This document shows positions 11,229 to 22,911 of a DNA stretch of 64,000 nucleotides, in pieces; within the stretch, counting starts at the first letter, position 1; every line of letters begins with the position of its first letter. The DNA comes from Boswellia sacra (Eukaryota; Streptophyta; Magnoliopsida; Sapindales; Burseraceae), in NCBI GenBank assembly GCA_013180625.2, contig SNVD02013897.1, forward strand, positions 62,001-126,000. Reading direction: 5' to 3'. The notes below the pieces were generated by a model, which worked only from the letters and a program-made list of their open reading frames with translations, was not told where the DNA came from and searched no databases. The position numbers were made by a program, and so were the translations under genes.

Positions 11229-11340
11229 GAGTTTCTCCCGTTGATATCTCGCCAAACGTTAGGGTGGGGGCTGGTGCTGGAGCTGCTTCTGCTTCAACAT
11301 TTTGCCAAATTTGAGCCACGATATTAGGTGGTTAATTTGG
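11229..11340 (-). pseudogene. Peptide gene copy 2, deletion relic
   Basis: About 85 bp matching the 3' end of exon 2 of copies 1 and 3 (the Ala/Pro-coding GGGGGCTGGTGCTGGAGCTG stretch on the + strand) run up to about 11320. The sequence then jumps directly into the distal promoter block (GGTGGTTAATTTGGGTAA), joining at a shared CCACGAT-like heptamer. The WLRPW motif, the intron, exon 1, the TATA box and the proximal promoter are gone, so no product can be made. Confidence 0.7.
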
Positions 11341-12468
11341 GTAACTTTTTATGTGTGGCCTGCGAAATTTGCACATACATACCAAAATCCTTCAAAAAAA
11401 ACCAAAATTTTCCTATTTATAAATAGTTATGTATATTTAAACATGATAGATTCTATTATTGTCAAACTATTTTATAACCACTTAATTTTTTGAGAAAAAA
11501 AATTAATTAATTATGCATATGACTTTCCCATTTTCAATTTCTTTTAATTCTTTAATTTTGACTTAGTATATAATCATAATTTTTTAAATCACATTCATCA
11601 AATATATTACTATAAAATTTTTCACTTCAATCTTTAATTGAATCTAAATAATCAAAAATAAAAACATCAATGTATCACAAAAATAGTGAAAACTATCTTA
11701 AAACATATATAAAATAATCATATAAAATTATATAATGTAATCAAAATAAAAAAAAATTTAGTTCTAACCAAAAAAAAATGTAAATCAAATAGTTGTCCAC
11801 GACCAAGAATACTACCAAGAAAAAAAGATAGGGGAGGCTATAAAGGGTATAATAATGAGTTTGGATCTTATGAACCTTAGACCCATACTGAACTCAAAAA
11901 CAAATCCTTTTCTCTCATCCAAGCCCTATTAAGATTTCATAGTAATTAAGTTAATCGTTCTAATAAGCTTGATTCATGAGGCTGCTTTGTCGATCCCTAA
12001 GTATGCAGAGGGAAGCTTACACTTTTGTAAACCAGAGGAACATTTTGAGACAAAATAAATTCTGACAGTTGCACATCATGAGCTAAGTTCATATGGTTAT
12101 CCCGTTCGTTGTTCATCCTACTTCATATATTCATATATAACCTTTCAGTGTCTTACAATATTGAGAATACTATAATCAGTTGATGCTAAGTGATCCTAAT
12201 GATTAAAAATTATAATAATAATTTATAGAAGTGATTTCTAGCATTTGCCAATTTTTGTATAGAAAATTAAAGTTTTCTGAGGGAAAGGAGTGAAGATAAA
12301 TGAGACTGGACGGTCGGCAATAACCACTTACCACTTTCAAAAAAGGTTATAATCCTTTCAACAAATTAATATCTAACTCTCCACCACAAAATAATGGTTC
12401 ATAAATCTTTTCATTTATCTCAGTCCTCTATTAATTTTGGACATTTAAATTTTAATCAATTTCTTCAG

Positions 12469-12473
12469 TCAAA
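12469..12473. other. Empty target site paralogous to the solo LTR at 18.9 kb
   Basis: The undisturbed sequence GTCAAATTTTTCTGCACC around this TCAAA corresponds to the interrupted GTCAAA / TCAAAAATTCTGCACC in unit 3. Confidence 0.75.
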
Positions 12474-13764
12474 TTTTTCTGCACCCCCAAAAGTCGGTAT
12501 GGTTTGACAAGCTTAAAGTGACTATACTATCGCAAATGTTTCTCCAGCATTTGAGGTAGAATTTCTTTATTCTAGAAAACAAAATAATAATAATAATTAG
12601 CTTACCAAAATCCTTTTTGTCTGAGTTCTCAGATATTTATTTGCAATATGTCACCTGTACTAATGGTTGGAAGCCTGATATTCCTCAACAATAAAACATT
12701 TTGAGGTAAGCCTGAATGTATTTCCTTTATCTTGTTGTGTGAAGATTTCATTGTATCTGCAGTTTTACTGTTCCTCATTAATTTCTTATGCAGTTGTGCA
12801 TTTTGGAGAATTGAATGTTCATTAACTCTCAAGTATGCTGTTGCACTGAGAGTTGAAAAACAACTCCTGCTGCAGTGGTTATCTTCCTACTGGATTCTGA
12901 AGACGATTCTGCAGTGTTTGGCTGGCGTTCGGATTTCAGGTTTAATTTGATGAACCAAGCTGCTGCTCCACTTGATTGTTAATTTTTTGGTCATGGGAGT
13001 CTGGGCTTGTGTCTGCTAAATGATTTAGAATATTCGATAATTTCGTGCTTGGAGATCTCCTATTTTACTCGTTTAGCAAGAGAATAGTGAACGTTAATCT
13101 TATGCTACATTGTCATCTGACGGCATTTAGTTTGGTAGTTATTGGAAGCAAATTTGGAATTTATTTTGTGCCTTCCCTTTATTGTGTTATCACTCTTGTT
13201 GATTCTAATGCCGCCTAAATTTGTTAGAAGAAGAAGAAGATTTTCTTCTATAACCTCTTCAAGTAGACTCCGATCTGGAAAAGCTTTGAATTAATATATT
13301 ATTTATATTTTCTTTACTTGTTTTTTTTTTCAAGCTTATGCCTCAAATTTCAGGGGATTATTTTATAAATCACATCTCACTTTTGAACATATATATATAT
13401 ATATGCAATTAACCCTTAATTTTTTAACATTAGTTTTAATCCTTTCGGCAATCATTGATTACAGCTCGAAGACTCAAAAATTATGTAAAAACATTATATA
13501 AAGAACTTATGCTATAATAACCGTCTTATTGCTAATTGCATTGATACAAATAGACACCTGTAGAAGTTGCTTAATCTCAAAGGCCCTACAAAGCTTAACT
13601 TGAGAATACATTCTTATTTAAAGTTGCAATCTTCCTTATAAACTGTCGGATTAACTCTGTTAACATTGCAAGTGTTGAAGAACTACTTGCAGACCTCTGA
13701 TTTATGCACATTCATGTTATAGTACTATGAATGCATGGCATACGCTCATTGTAAGTCGTTAATT

Positions 13765-14173
13765 TCATGCATTTGTGCTCTCTCCGAACTTTTGGGTGGG
13801 GGCTGATGATACTGGAGCTGCTCCTGCTTCTGCTCCTACTCCTACATCTTGACCTAATTTATTAATCCATGGGCGAAGCCAAACTTCAACCTCAGGCTGC
13901 ATTAAATAAAATGTTTAAGTATTAATATAATTCGTGATCAATTAATAATTAAATAAAAAGAATGAACCATGACCTTCAAAGTGATTTTTCTGTGACGATG
14001 TAGTTTTTTGATTGAAGCAAAATAATAGAAATGAATAATGATTGTCATAGGTTCATATAGGCCTTCTCGTTGGCCGCTGTGGATCCCTGCTGGCTTACAC
14101 CTTCGGAAGTTGTGACAGCGGCGAGGTAGAGAACAAGGAGGGAGACAAGAAGAACTTTTGCGGCGCTTGCCAT
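13765..14173 (-). CDS. Small secreted protein, copy 3 (short form, 2 exons, possibly decaying)
   Basis: Exon 2 is 13896..13765 and encodes PEVEVWLRPWINKLG, then a short acidic/Ala stretch (GAEAGAAP) and ends FGESTNA, 43 residues. Exon 1 starts at ATG 14173 with a signal peptide (MASAAKVLLVSLLVLYLAA). The copy-1 donor position (after NEK, 14063) now reads GC and would need a poor GC donor. A better canonical donor, GGT/GTAAGC at 14098-14099, lies 36 bp earlier in phase 0 and gives a 68-residue protein. Unspliced, the frame stops at 14045. Compared with copy 1, the APAP repeat tail is almost lost while the PEVxVWLRPW motif is retained, which hints that the motif is the part under selection. Both choices of exon 1 end are possible, and a pseudogene cannot be excluded. 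Confidence 0.6.
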
Positions 14174-14245
14174 GATCGCACAGCGGTTATTAAGTTGAAT
14201 TAGTTTGGAGAATCGGAGGTGATTATACAATGCATGGAGGTACTC

Positions 14246-14253
14246 TATTTATA
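14246..14253 (-). promoter_or_regulatory. TATA box of peptide gene copy 3
   Basis: TATAAATA on the - strand, 73 bp upstream of the ATG at 14173 and equivalent to the box of copy 1. Confidence 0.55.
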
Positions 14254-14299
14254 ATAATTATAGCCGTAATTTGAAGAGTATAATTCAGGTAATTAATTT

Positions 14300-16619
14300 T
14301 TTAATTATGTGAGGCTGCAAAAATTTACGCATACATTTAGAAATCCTTTAACGTCAACCAAAGCCTTCCTATTTATTAATAGGTTATATATAGAAATCCG
14401 ATAGAGAATAGACCCTATCATTATCCTTTAATTTTATGTTTACTTAATTTTTTTAATTTATAACAAAGTATAATATAACATCATTATTTTCTTTTTCTTT
14501 TTCTTTTGCTCTAGTATAAAATCATTATTATATTTAAATCAAACTCATCAAATAATTATTTTAATTATTTTTTCATGGTAATCTTTAATTGAATCTATAT
14601 AATCATAAATAAAAAACACCGAAGGTAATAAAAAACTATGTTAAAGCATAAAACAAACATATGAAAATTAAAATAAACAAATTCATGACAAACAATTAAT
14701 TGAACTTACAATAAAATGTAAATCAAGCAGTTGTCCACCATCAAGTCTACCATAAAAAAAATAAAAAAGCGTTAGTTGAGGCTCTGATGGGTTAAATGAG
14801 GAGTTTTGATCTTATGAATCTTAGGCCCTGTACATAAAACAAGTCCATTAACTCCTCTCATCCCCAGGCATATTAAGATTTTATAGTAATTAAGTTACTC
14901 GCTCCAGTAACTTCATCGTCAGAGAGTTAACAACTGTTAAATCATCAATATTCTCCTAACTTTTTTTCCCCCTAAGTTGATAAAGAGTTTCAAGCTACAA
15001 GACCAGCTACAAGTGAGACAAGGAGAGGACGAGTGGCGTTGCGAAGGAAACTTGAAGTTTCAGTACAACAACTTCTCAAAGAAATGGTATGTGGTCATTC
15101 GTCAATTTTCTTCAAGCACCTTCCTTGCTAATTTGCTTGCCATAGCATACAGATCATATACACTCGTTTAAATAATGAAAAAAGAAGAAGAAAAAACTAA
15201 ATAATTACACGGTAGCTAGATTCTAGAATTTTCATTCATTTTTTTTAACTTTTGATAAAAAGATACCGCTTTTATTTAGACTGGTCTAGTGGTAAATTAT
15301 ATATATTCGTAATTTACATAATTATAACCAATTTAGTGAAAGAGCATAATATGTTGCGTATTTAAGATATATATTAAAATGCAGTAATTCAAGTCAATTT
15401 AACGAAGAAATTAATGTGTTCTCAGTTTTCTTGTTTGGTATATACTCTTCTGATTGACGTAGAAAATTGGTTAATCGAATCCTATTTTCTCAATACAATA
15501 TGTTATGCTTTATATATAATTCCAGAATGTGCAAAGTTGGACGGAAGATTGAAGTCACTCTTCATATACAAGCTGGAACGTTAATACATTTGCAAATCCA
15601 TTTGCGAAGTTGGTTTCTACTGCTTTTGTTTGATGGATTCCAATTTCCCAAATTGCCGAGCACCTAATGCAGGCAAGATACAATTTAACGCCATTTGCTA
15701 ATTCTGGGGAAAGTCATTATTTGTTTTACAGCATTAAATTAGTATCCGGACTGTTTTCACATTTATGTAATAAAATCAGCTTTGTGTGCAGATCTTAAAT
15801 ATCACTAGCACTTTTGAGACATTATTATGTACGTAATTGTATTAAAGAATAATGGAGAAAATTTGTGTGGAGGTAATTATGATTTCTTAACTTCCCTTTT
15901 TTTTTTTTTTTTTTCCTGACTCAGAACATAGGTGGTTTATGTTACATATTTTGGTTTGACTGCTTTGTAAGGAAATACAAAATTTGTGTATTTTTATTAT
16001 TAATTAGGCTAAATACTACATAATTTTTATGATTACACGAAATCAAAGCTTTAAAATTATGTAGTGTTCGTAGTGGTAGACTCTGCATTTTGTACTCCAG
16101 CATCACCTCACTTTCATTTAAAGCTTTAGTATTAATTATGACTTTCCTTTCGTTTATTTTAAGTTAATGTTTATTTCTTTAATGCTTAGCTTCTCCGCTT
16201 TACTGGAGTTAATGTTCATTTAAGAAATTTACTGGATTTCTTATATCTTCACGGGGGTTCTCAGAGGAGGTATCAAGGCTGACAATATTTTGCTCGCAGA
16301 GGACTTTGTACCTCAGGTATTTTTCAAGCATATCTGCTTTGAAGATGCTTGGACTTTTTCAAAATTAAACAGATTGACGTATTAACAATATGTCCTGTAG
16401 TATCAGTGTGGAGGTGAAACTTGAATATAATTCATACCAATACATTCATCATTATTTGGTATACTTTAGCATTGGTTTGATAAAGTAGAAGATATCAAGG
16501 TTGAATAGTTGCTTCATCTAAGACGCCTTTGTTTTATTAAATATCAAGGAGCTGGCCTTCAGTGATTCTGGCGATACCAAATTATCCACTTAGTTGGTAT
16601 TTCTGGATGGTTTTTACAT
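14300..16619. other. No supported gene
   Basis: The first 100 bp are the conserved promoter block. Two short + frames (14977-15171, with a basic, Gln/Trp-containing sequence ending at a GTATGT donor-like site, and 15467-15667) might be exons of one unrecognised transcript, but no domain or family pattern is visible. A poly-T tract lies at 15898-15914. Confidence 0.4.
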
Positions 16620-18200
16620 TAGCTATAGTTTTGTTCTGACGCAGTTTGTGTTTCTTATCAATTTTTATTAGCTTTTGCGGTTAGCTGTTTGGTGAATTGT
16701 GCATCTACGACGTAGTCTCTTAAGTATGCTTTTGTGCTCAAGAATTGTATATGGGCACTTCTACTGAAGTGGCTGTCTTTTCTACTGAATTCAGAGTAAT
16801 GTGCATTGTTTAGCGTTTGATTCTGAGGATGATCGGCCTTCTAGTATTGGACTTATGGTTTAATGGTACGTCTTTTCTAGTGTAGTGAGAAACTGAGGGT
16901 TATGGACTACAAGGAGACTCATATATCTAAGGACTACAATGGCATGCAGTAGAAAACTGTAAGAGCCTTTTTTTCTTTCTCATACAGTTCCAAAGTTGTG
17001 TACATACCAGTCTTGAAAACAGAGCCCACTGAAGCAATGCACTCTTGAAGATCATGATAATAATGTCATGGGTTTTGCCTAAGGAGGCATCCTCACATTA
17101 TATTACTTTAAATGAAAGAAAATTATCACAAGTTAAAATCAATGTTTGAGGGATTTTATCACCTCGCTACTATATTGAGGTTAGTTCTATTGTGAGTCCT
17201 TATTACGAAAATGATAGGTACTATTTGCTGATCATATTTTAATCAATATTTGTCTGGTTATGTTCAGAATGTAGTTTGTTTTTTTTATCAATTTTATCTT
17301 TGCAGTTGTGCTGACTATTCTGCTATCTGGTGAATTGAATGCATTCTTAACTGCTTGGTGAATTGTGCATTCTTATACTTGAAGTAGTCTCTTAAGTATT
17401 CTTTTGTGCTCAAGGGTTGCACACAATCGCACTTCTGCCAAAGTCCTTATCTTTTCTTCTTGATTGAAAGGATAATGTGGATTGTTTAGCATTTGATTGA
17501 AGATGATTTGCCATCTATTGTTTGGATTTATGCCTGCTTTATACCTGTTCCTTCAGTTCTGGAATCCCTATCGATACAAAGAAATAACGGCTTATTGGTA
17601 ATAGATCTCTCCTTCTCTTTTATTTCTTTTTTTTTTCAATATTCTTCTGTTTACTCACATGAAAAAAAAAAGGTTAAATAATAACTGAATTTGAAAACTC
17701 CTTAATTTACTTTGATTATTTTGTATAAAATTGACTGCATAGAATCTCTCTGAGAGGAAAGGAAGCAAAACCACATTATGAAAATCATTGTTACAATCTT
17801 ATCTTGACAATGGCCAATTACCTCTGGTCTCAGATGACAAGCTAAGGGTTATGAACTACAAGCAGGAGACTAGTATATCCAAGGAAAAGAAAGCTGATGA
17901 TAACGGCATGCAGTAGAAATCTGTAAGAGCCTCCATTTTCTTTCTTATACCACAGTCTTCAAAACATAAGCCACCTGAAACAACACACTCTTGATGATCA
18001 TGGTAAGAACGTGGTGGGTTTTGCCGATGTATGCATCTGAAATTACATTAAATAGCAGAAAATTATCCCCCGTTAAAATCAATGTTTGAAGGAATGTGTC
18101 ACCTCTTCCCTATATTAAGTCTAGCTGTGTTGGGAGTCCTTATTACAAAAATGATAGGCAGGTACTGCTGCTCTACAATTTGTTGATCATATCCCAAACA
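16620..18200. repeat. Local tandem duplication of a non-coding block
   Basis: Two sub-blocks repeat in direct orientation. One (16620-16880 and 17260-17540) contains AGTCTCTTAAGTAT(G/T)CTTTTGTGC. The other (16890-17250 and 17840-18200) contains GGGTTATG(G/A)ACTACAAG and GGCATGCAGTAGAAA. The first sub-block also resembles 12780-12930 and 19880-20100, so it is an older repeat of the whole array. No coding potential is conserved between copies. Confidence 0.6.
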
Positions 18201-18930
18201 CGTTGCTTCTACACTTGTTCTATATTTTGTCAACCAACAGCTGCAATTAATATCAAAAACTTCTTATTTATTCCCCTTTTACATGTCATCTTTTGTTACA
18301 GCATAATATGGGAGGAGATGGTAAATTTAAGAAACTGAGTTTGAAGCTCTGTAAACTGCTCTAAAATAAGGCTAATTCTTCTCCTTTGTCTCCTCGATGA
18401 GTTTCTCTGCAATTGTTTGACTGGAAATGTCTCTCCCTTTGGATCCCTAAATATGCAGAGTGGAAGCTTTTTCTAAGACAAAATCAATTCTCTAAGCCGC
18501 ATATCATGAGCTAGTTCCCTATGGTTATCCTATTTTTCACCCTATTTCATATATATTCTTTGAATATCTTGCATTGTCAAAATACTATAATCAGTTGATG
18601 CTAAGTGATGTTACTGATTAAAACTAATAATAAGAATAATTTGCAATAGTGATTTCTAACAGTTAGAAATTTTTTGTCGAGAAAGCGGGTTTTGAGGGAA
18701 AGAAGCGAAAATAAGACAGAATGGACAGCTGGCGATGACCAGTCACTTTTTATAAAGGTGTAGGCCTTTCGACAAATATCTAGTTGTTAACCGAAAATAA
18801 GAGTTCATAAATCTTTATATTAATCTAAGTCCTTTTTTAATTAATAAGACATTTATTTGTTCTTTTTTTTTTTTTTTGGCTTTCCTTGGTCTTTCTGACA
18901 TATAAATTTTGATCAATTTATAAAGTCAAA

Positions 18931-19566
18931 TGTGAAAAAATGGCTCAACTTGTGTAGTATAGATAAGAGGATTGCACGGGTGCACAAGTGGAGTTGCACA
19001 GGTGCACAAGACATGCAATATCAGACCTCGCAGGCAGAGACTTTGTGCAAGAGCACAAGACACATCGTGTGGGAGCGCAATATACTGCATAGGTGTAAAG
19101 GTACAGTGCAAAGATGTGCAACAAAGGTCTGGAAACTTGCTGAGACAGAGACTTTGCACAGGCATGCAACTTCTACTTTTCTGTTTTGTAATTACACATA
19201 GCCCTTGGTCATTGGCTTTCACATTTTCATTTCTTGGGGTATATAAGCACATGTTTACCATTGTAAAGCAAGAAGAGAAGAGGACTAGAAAGAGAGAAAG
19301 GGTTTAGAGAAAAGGGAGATTTCTTGTATATTATTTTCTACAACTTTTATCTTGTAAATCTCTTGTAACATTCTTGATTTTATCATAGCAGACTGCTCAT
19401 CACTAGCAACTGGATATAGGATCAATCTTGTGGTCTGAATCACTATAAATCACTTATGTTATTGATTGTTTTTTTCTTATTATTTAGTTGGGTGTGTGCT
19501 TAATACTTCTAGATTAATTCTACATAAGTTACTTGTGAGTATGTGTGCCTATCATCCTTCACAACA
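18931..19566 (+). mobile_element. Solo LTR (636 bp)
   Basis: It begins TGTGAAAAAATGG, ends TTCACAACA and is flanked by TCAAA at 18926-18930 and 19567-19571. A TATA-like GTATATAAGC lies near 19240, followed by a GA-rich leader, as in LTR promoters. Flanks match the uninterrupted paralogous sequence at 12455-12490, which confirms both boundaries. Several 74-111 codon frames inside it on both strands overlap one another and have no family pattern, so they are not genes. Confidence 0.85.
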
Positions 19567-20341
19567 TCAAAAATTCTGCACCTAGAAGTAGGAATATTGC
19601 ATGTTAAGCTTTAAGAGACTACACATTAGCAAATGTTTCTTCAGCCTTAGAGGTACAATTTCTTTCTTGGACTGTTGGTTTTCTTTTATATAAAAATTAG
19701 TTTACTAAACTCCTTTTGTTTTCTATGACTTATCTGCGATATGTTAATTTTACTAATTGTTCGGAAGCCTGATATTCTTCAATAGTAAAAGATTTCAAGG
19801 TTAGCCTTAATGTATTTCCTTTGTCTTGTTAGTGGAGGATTTCCTTTCATCTGCAACTGATCTATTCCTCATGAAATTCTTATGCAGTTGTGCGTTCTTC
19901 AAGCTGTAGAAGTGAACGCGTTATTAGTTGAGGGATCTGCTTGTTTAAGGTTGATTCTGGCAAGGGTTATAGCTGTTGGATTTCCAGACCGTACTGCATT
20001 CTTATACCTGCAAGCCTCTTTAACTCTCAAGTATGTTGTTGCGCTGATAGTTGAAAATTACTCCTTCTGCAGTGGTTGTCTCTTAACTCTCTCAAGTATG
20101 TTGTTTCTGGCATTTGGATGTTGAGCTTAATTGAATAAACCACGCTGCTGCTCTACTGGATCGCAATTATTTTGGATGCTAAATACCTTTTGGTTGCCGA
20201 ATTGGCCGTTGTCTGTGTTTTATTTACACCAAGTGCAATGATAGCCCTTTTTACTGATATTCCAGAATGTATTTGTCCATTGACCATATAATCTTTTTAT
20301 ACATTTCTTTATTTTTTGAGTATCTAAAACAACCATGAAAC

Positions 20342-22651
20342 TAGAGGTGGGAATACGGGTTCACGGGTCCTGTTCGTGTTGTGTCGAGCTATGACACGAT
20401 AAAAATTGACCAACCCGAGCATGACCCGTTTATTATCCGTGTCAAAAACACCCAACCCGAACACGACACGATTATTAAACGGGTGACACGACTCGACACG
20501 CTAACACGAATAATAAATATGTCATTTTCGGGTTTGACACGAATATAATCCGTTTAACACGATTATAACGCTTTTAAATGTTTTGACACGATTATGACAC
20601 GTTTAAATAATTTGACACAATTATAATTAAGGGTGGGAATTTTTTACACGACCCGCAAATCTGACACGACACAACACATCAATTAGTGGGTTTCGGTTTG
20701 TCTTAATCGTATTTTGGTCATGTTTGGGTTGAAATTTTCAACCTATTTAATAATCGGGTCGTGTTCGGGTTGAGGGTTTGAACCCACAAGTGACATGAAC
20801 CCTTTTAATGACACAAATCGGTATAATAACACGAACCCATTTAGTGACACGAAACTGTTTAGTGACCCGTATAACCCGAATAAAACATAATATCATAAAC
20901 ACACGAATTGACAATTTGACACGATTAAATTTTGAATCGGTAAAATTACAAACACAAGTCAAAAATTAATTTGAATTTTAAACTACTAAAGAGTCAAAGA
21001 GATGAAATGGATTTTTTTAAAAATTTAAATTGTATTTAAAGTTTGTATGGAAGTTCGTGTTTAGTAGACTATTTATCGTGTTATGGAATGAAGTTTGTTT
21101 GAGACTTGGTATTTTAGTGGATTGAAGTTTGTATGGGACTTGGTATTTAATGGACTCTTTATTGTATTTTGTGGATTGAAGTTTGTTTGAGACTTGGAAT
21201 TCAGTGAACTATTTGTTATGTTGTGGATTGAAGTTTGTATAAGACTTGGTATTTAATGGACCCTTTATTGTGTTATGGATTGAAGTTTGTATGCGACTTA
21301 GTATTTAATAAACTCTTTATCGTGTTGTGGATGGATTTTGAATATTTGATTATTGTTATTTAAAAAAAAAGGTTGAAAATTGTAATGTATATTCGTGTCA
21401 TAATCGTGTTAATTATTTAAACGTGTCATAATCATGTCAAAATATTTAAATATGTTAAAATCGTATAAACATATTATAATTGTGTCAAAATATTTAAACG
21501 TCTCATAATCGTGTCAAAACATTTAAACGTGTCAAACGGGTTATATTCGTGTCAAACCCAAAAATGACCTGTTTATTATTCGTGTTAGCGTGTCGAGTCG
21601 TGCCACCTGTTTAATAATCATGTCGTGTTCGGGTTGGGTGTTTTTGAAACGAATAATAAATTGGTCATGTTCAAGTTGGGTCAATTTTTATCGTGTCACA
21701 GCTCGACACGACACAAACACGACTCGTGAACCTGTATTCCCACCCCTAATTATAATACATTTATATGATTTTGACACATTTAAATATTTTAACACAATTA
21801 TGACATGTTTAAATAATTAACACGATTATGACACGAATACATATTACAATTTTCAACCTTTTTTGAAATAACAATAATCAAATATTCAAAATCCATCCAC
21901 AACACAATAAAGAGTCCATTAAATACCAAGTCGCATACAAACTTCAATCCACAACACAATAAAGAGTCTATTAAATATCAAGTCTTATACACACTTCAAT
22001 CCACAACATAACAAATAGTCCACTAAATTCCAAGTCTCAAATAAACTTCAATCCACAAAATACAATAAAGAGTCCATTAAATACCAAGTTCCATACAAAC
22101 TTCAATCCACAATACAATAAATAGTCCACTAAATACCAAGTCTCAAACAAACTTCATTCTACAACACGATAAATAGTCTACTAAACACCAAGTTCTATAC
22201 AAACTTTAAATGCAATTTAAATTTAAAAAAAAATCCATTTCATCTCGTTGACTCTTTGGCAGTTTAAAATTCAAATTAATTTTTGGCTTGTGTTTGTAAT
22301 TTTACCGATTCAAAATTTAATCGTGTCAAATTGTCAATTCGTGTGTTTATGATATTATATTTTATTCGGGTTATATGGGTCACTAGACGGTTTCATGTCA
22401 TTATACAGGTTGTGTCATTATACAGGTTCGTTTCACTAAATTGGTTCGTGTTATTATACGAGTTCGTGTCATTAAACAGGTTCGTGTCACCCTGGGTTCA
22501 AACCCTCAACCCGACCACGACCCGATTATTAAACGGGTTAAAAATTTCAACCCAAACACGACCCAAATACGATTAAGACAAACCCACACCTGCTAATTTG
22601 TGTGTCGTGTCATGTCGGGTTCGCGGGTCGTCTCAAAAATTCCCACCCCTA
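20342..22651. mobile_element. hAT-like element (outer copy), interrupted by a copy of itself
   Basis: The outer ends are TAGAGGTGGGAATACGGG at the left and, read inward from the right, TAGGGGTGGGAATTTTTG. The flanking 8-mers CATGAAAC (20334-20341) and CGTGAAAC (22652-22659) differ at one base, as expected for an old 8-bp hAT duplication. The sequence is filled with degenerate CGTGTC/GACACG motifs and an internal array of TTGAAGTTTGTATGG-like repeats. Without the insert (20628-21756, one target copy included) it would be about 1.18 kb. It has no coding capacity. Confidence 0.8.
20628..21748. mobile_element. hAT-like element (inner copy), inverted relative to its host element
   Basis: The ends are TAAGGGTGGGAATTTTTT and, read inward from the right, TAGGGGTGGGAATACAGG. 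They correspond to the right and left ends of the outer copy respectively, so this is the same family in opposite orientation. Perfect 8-bp duplications ATTATAAT lie at 20620-20627 and 21749-21756. The 1121-bp length agrees with the reconstructed length of the outer copy. The two copies together form a hairpin of more than 800 bp per arm. Confidence 0.82.
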
Positions 22652-22911
22652 CGTGAAACTGATTCGGGGTCCTTTATTTCTGTAATAAACTAAAAGTTTA
22701 TGGTGTTTATGCTTCTCTTTTACTGATCTTATTTTTTGGGTAAGTAGTGTAACATTTCCCTTTCAAGTTTTCTAGCTCACTGCAAACAGTAAACCTGGAT
22801 GCTTCAGTAGAGCGATTTACTAATTCACAATACTGTCAAACTTATTTTTATATTCTTTTTAGGTTCTTCTTTACCCTTGACATTTGTATTATGGGTCATG
22901 AGAGATCTACC

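Larger units (their letters stand above)
10531..13225. repeat. Duplication unit 2 (carries the broken peptide gene copy 2)
   Basis: The order of blocks matches unit 1 and unit 3: leader (10590-10660), pre-gene block (10830-11230), gene relic (11229-11340), promoter-like block (11324-11420), a block near 11820-11960 matched at 14760-14890, a block at 11990-12200 matched at 18440-18620, a block at 12500-12960 matched at 19600-20130, and the terminal block 13030-13220. All copies are in the same orientation, and identity by eye is around 75-85 percent. Confidence 0.65.

Noticed and set aside
18926..19307. Four overlapping frames of 74-111 codons on both strands, Cys/His-rich
   Set aside because: They lie in the U3-like part of a solo LTR with degenerate GTGCACAAG repeats and have no family pattern.
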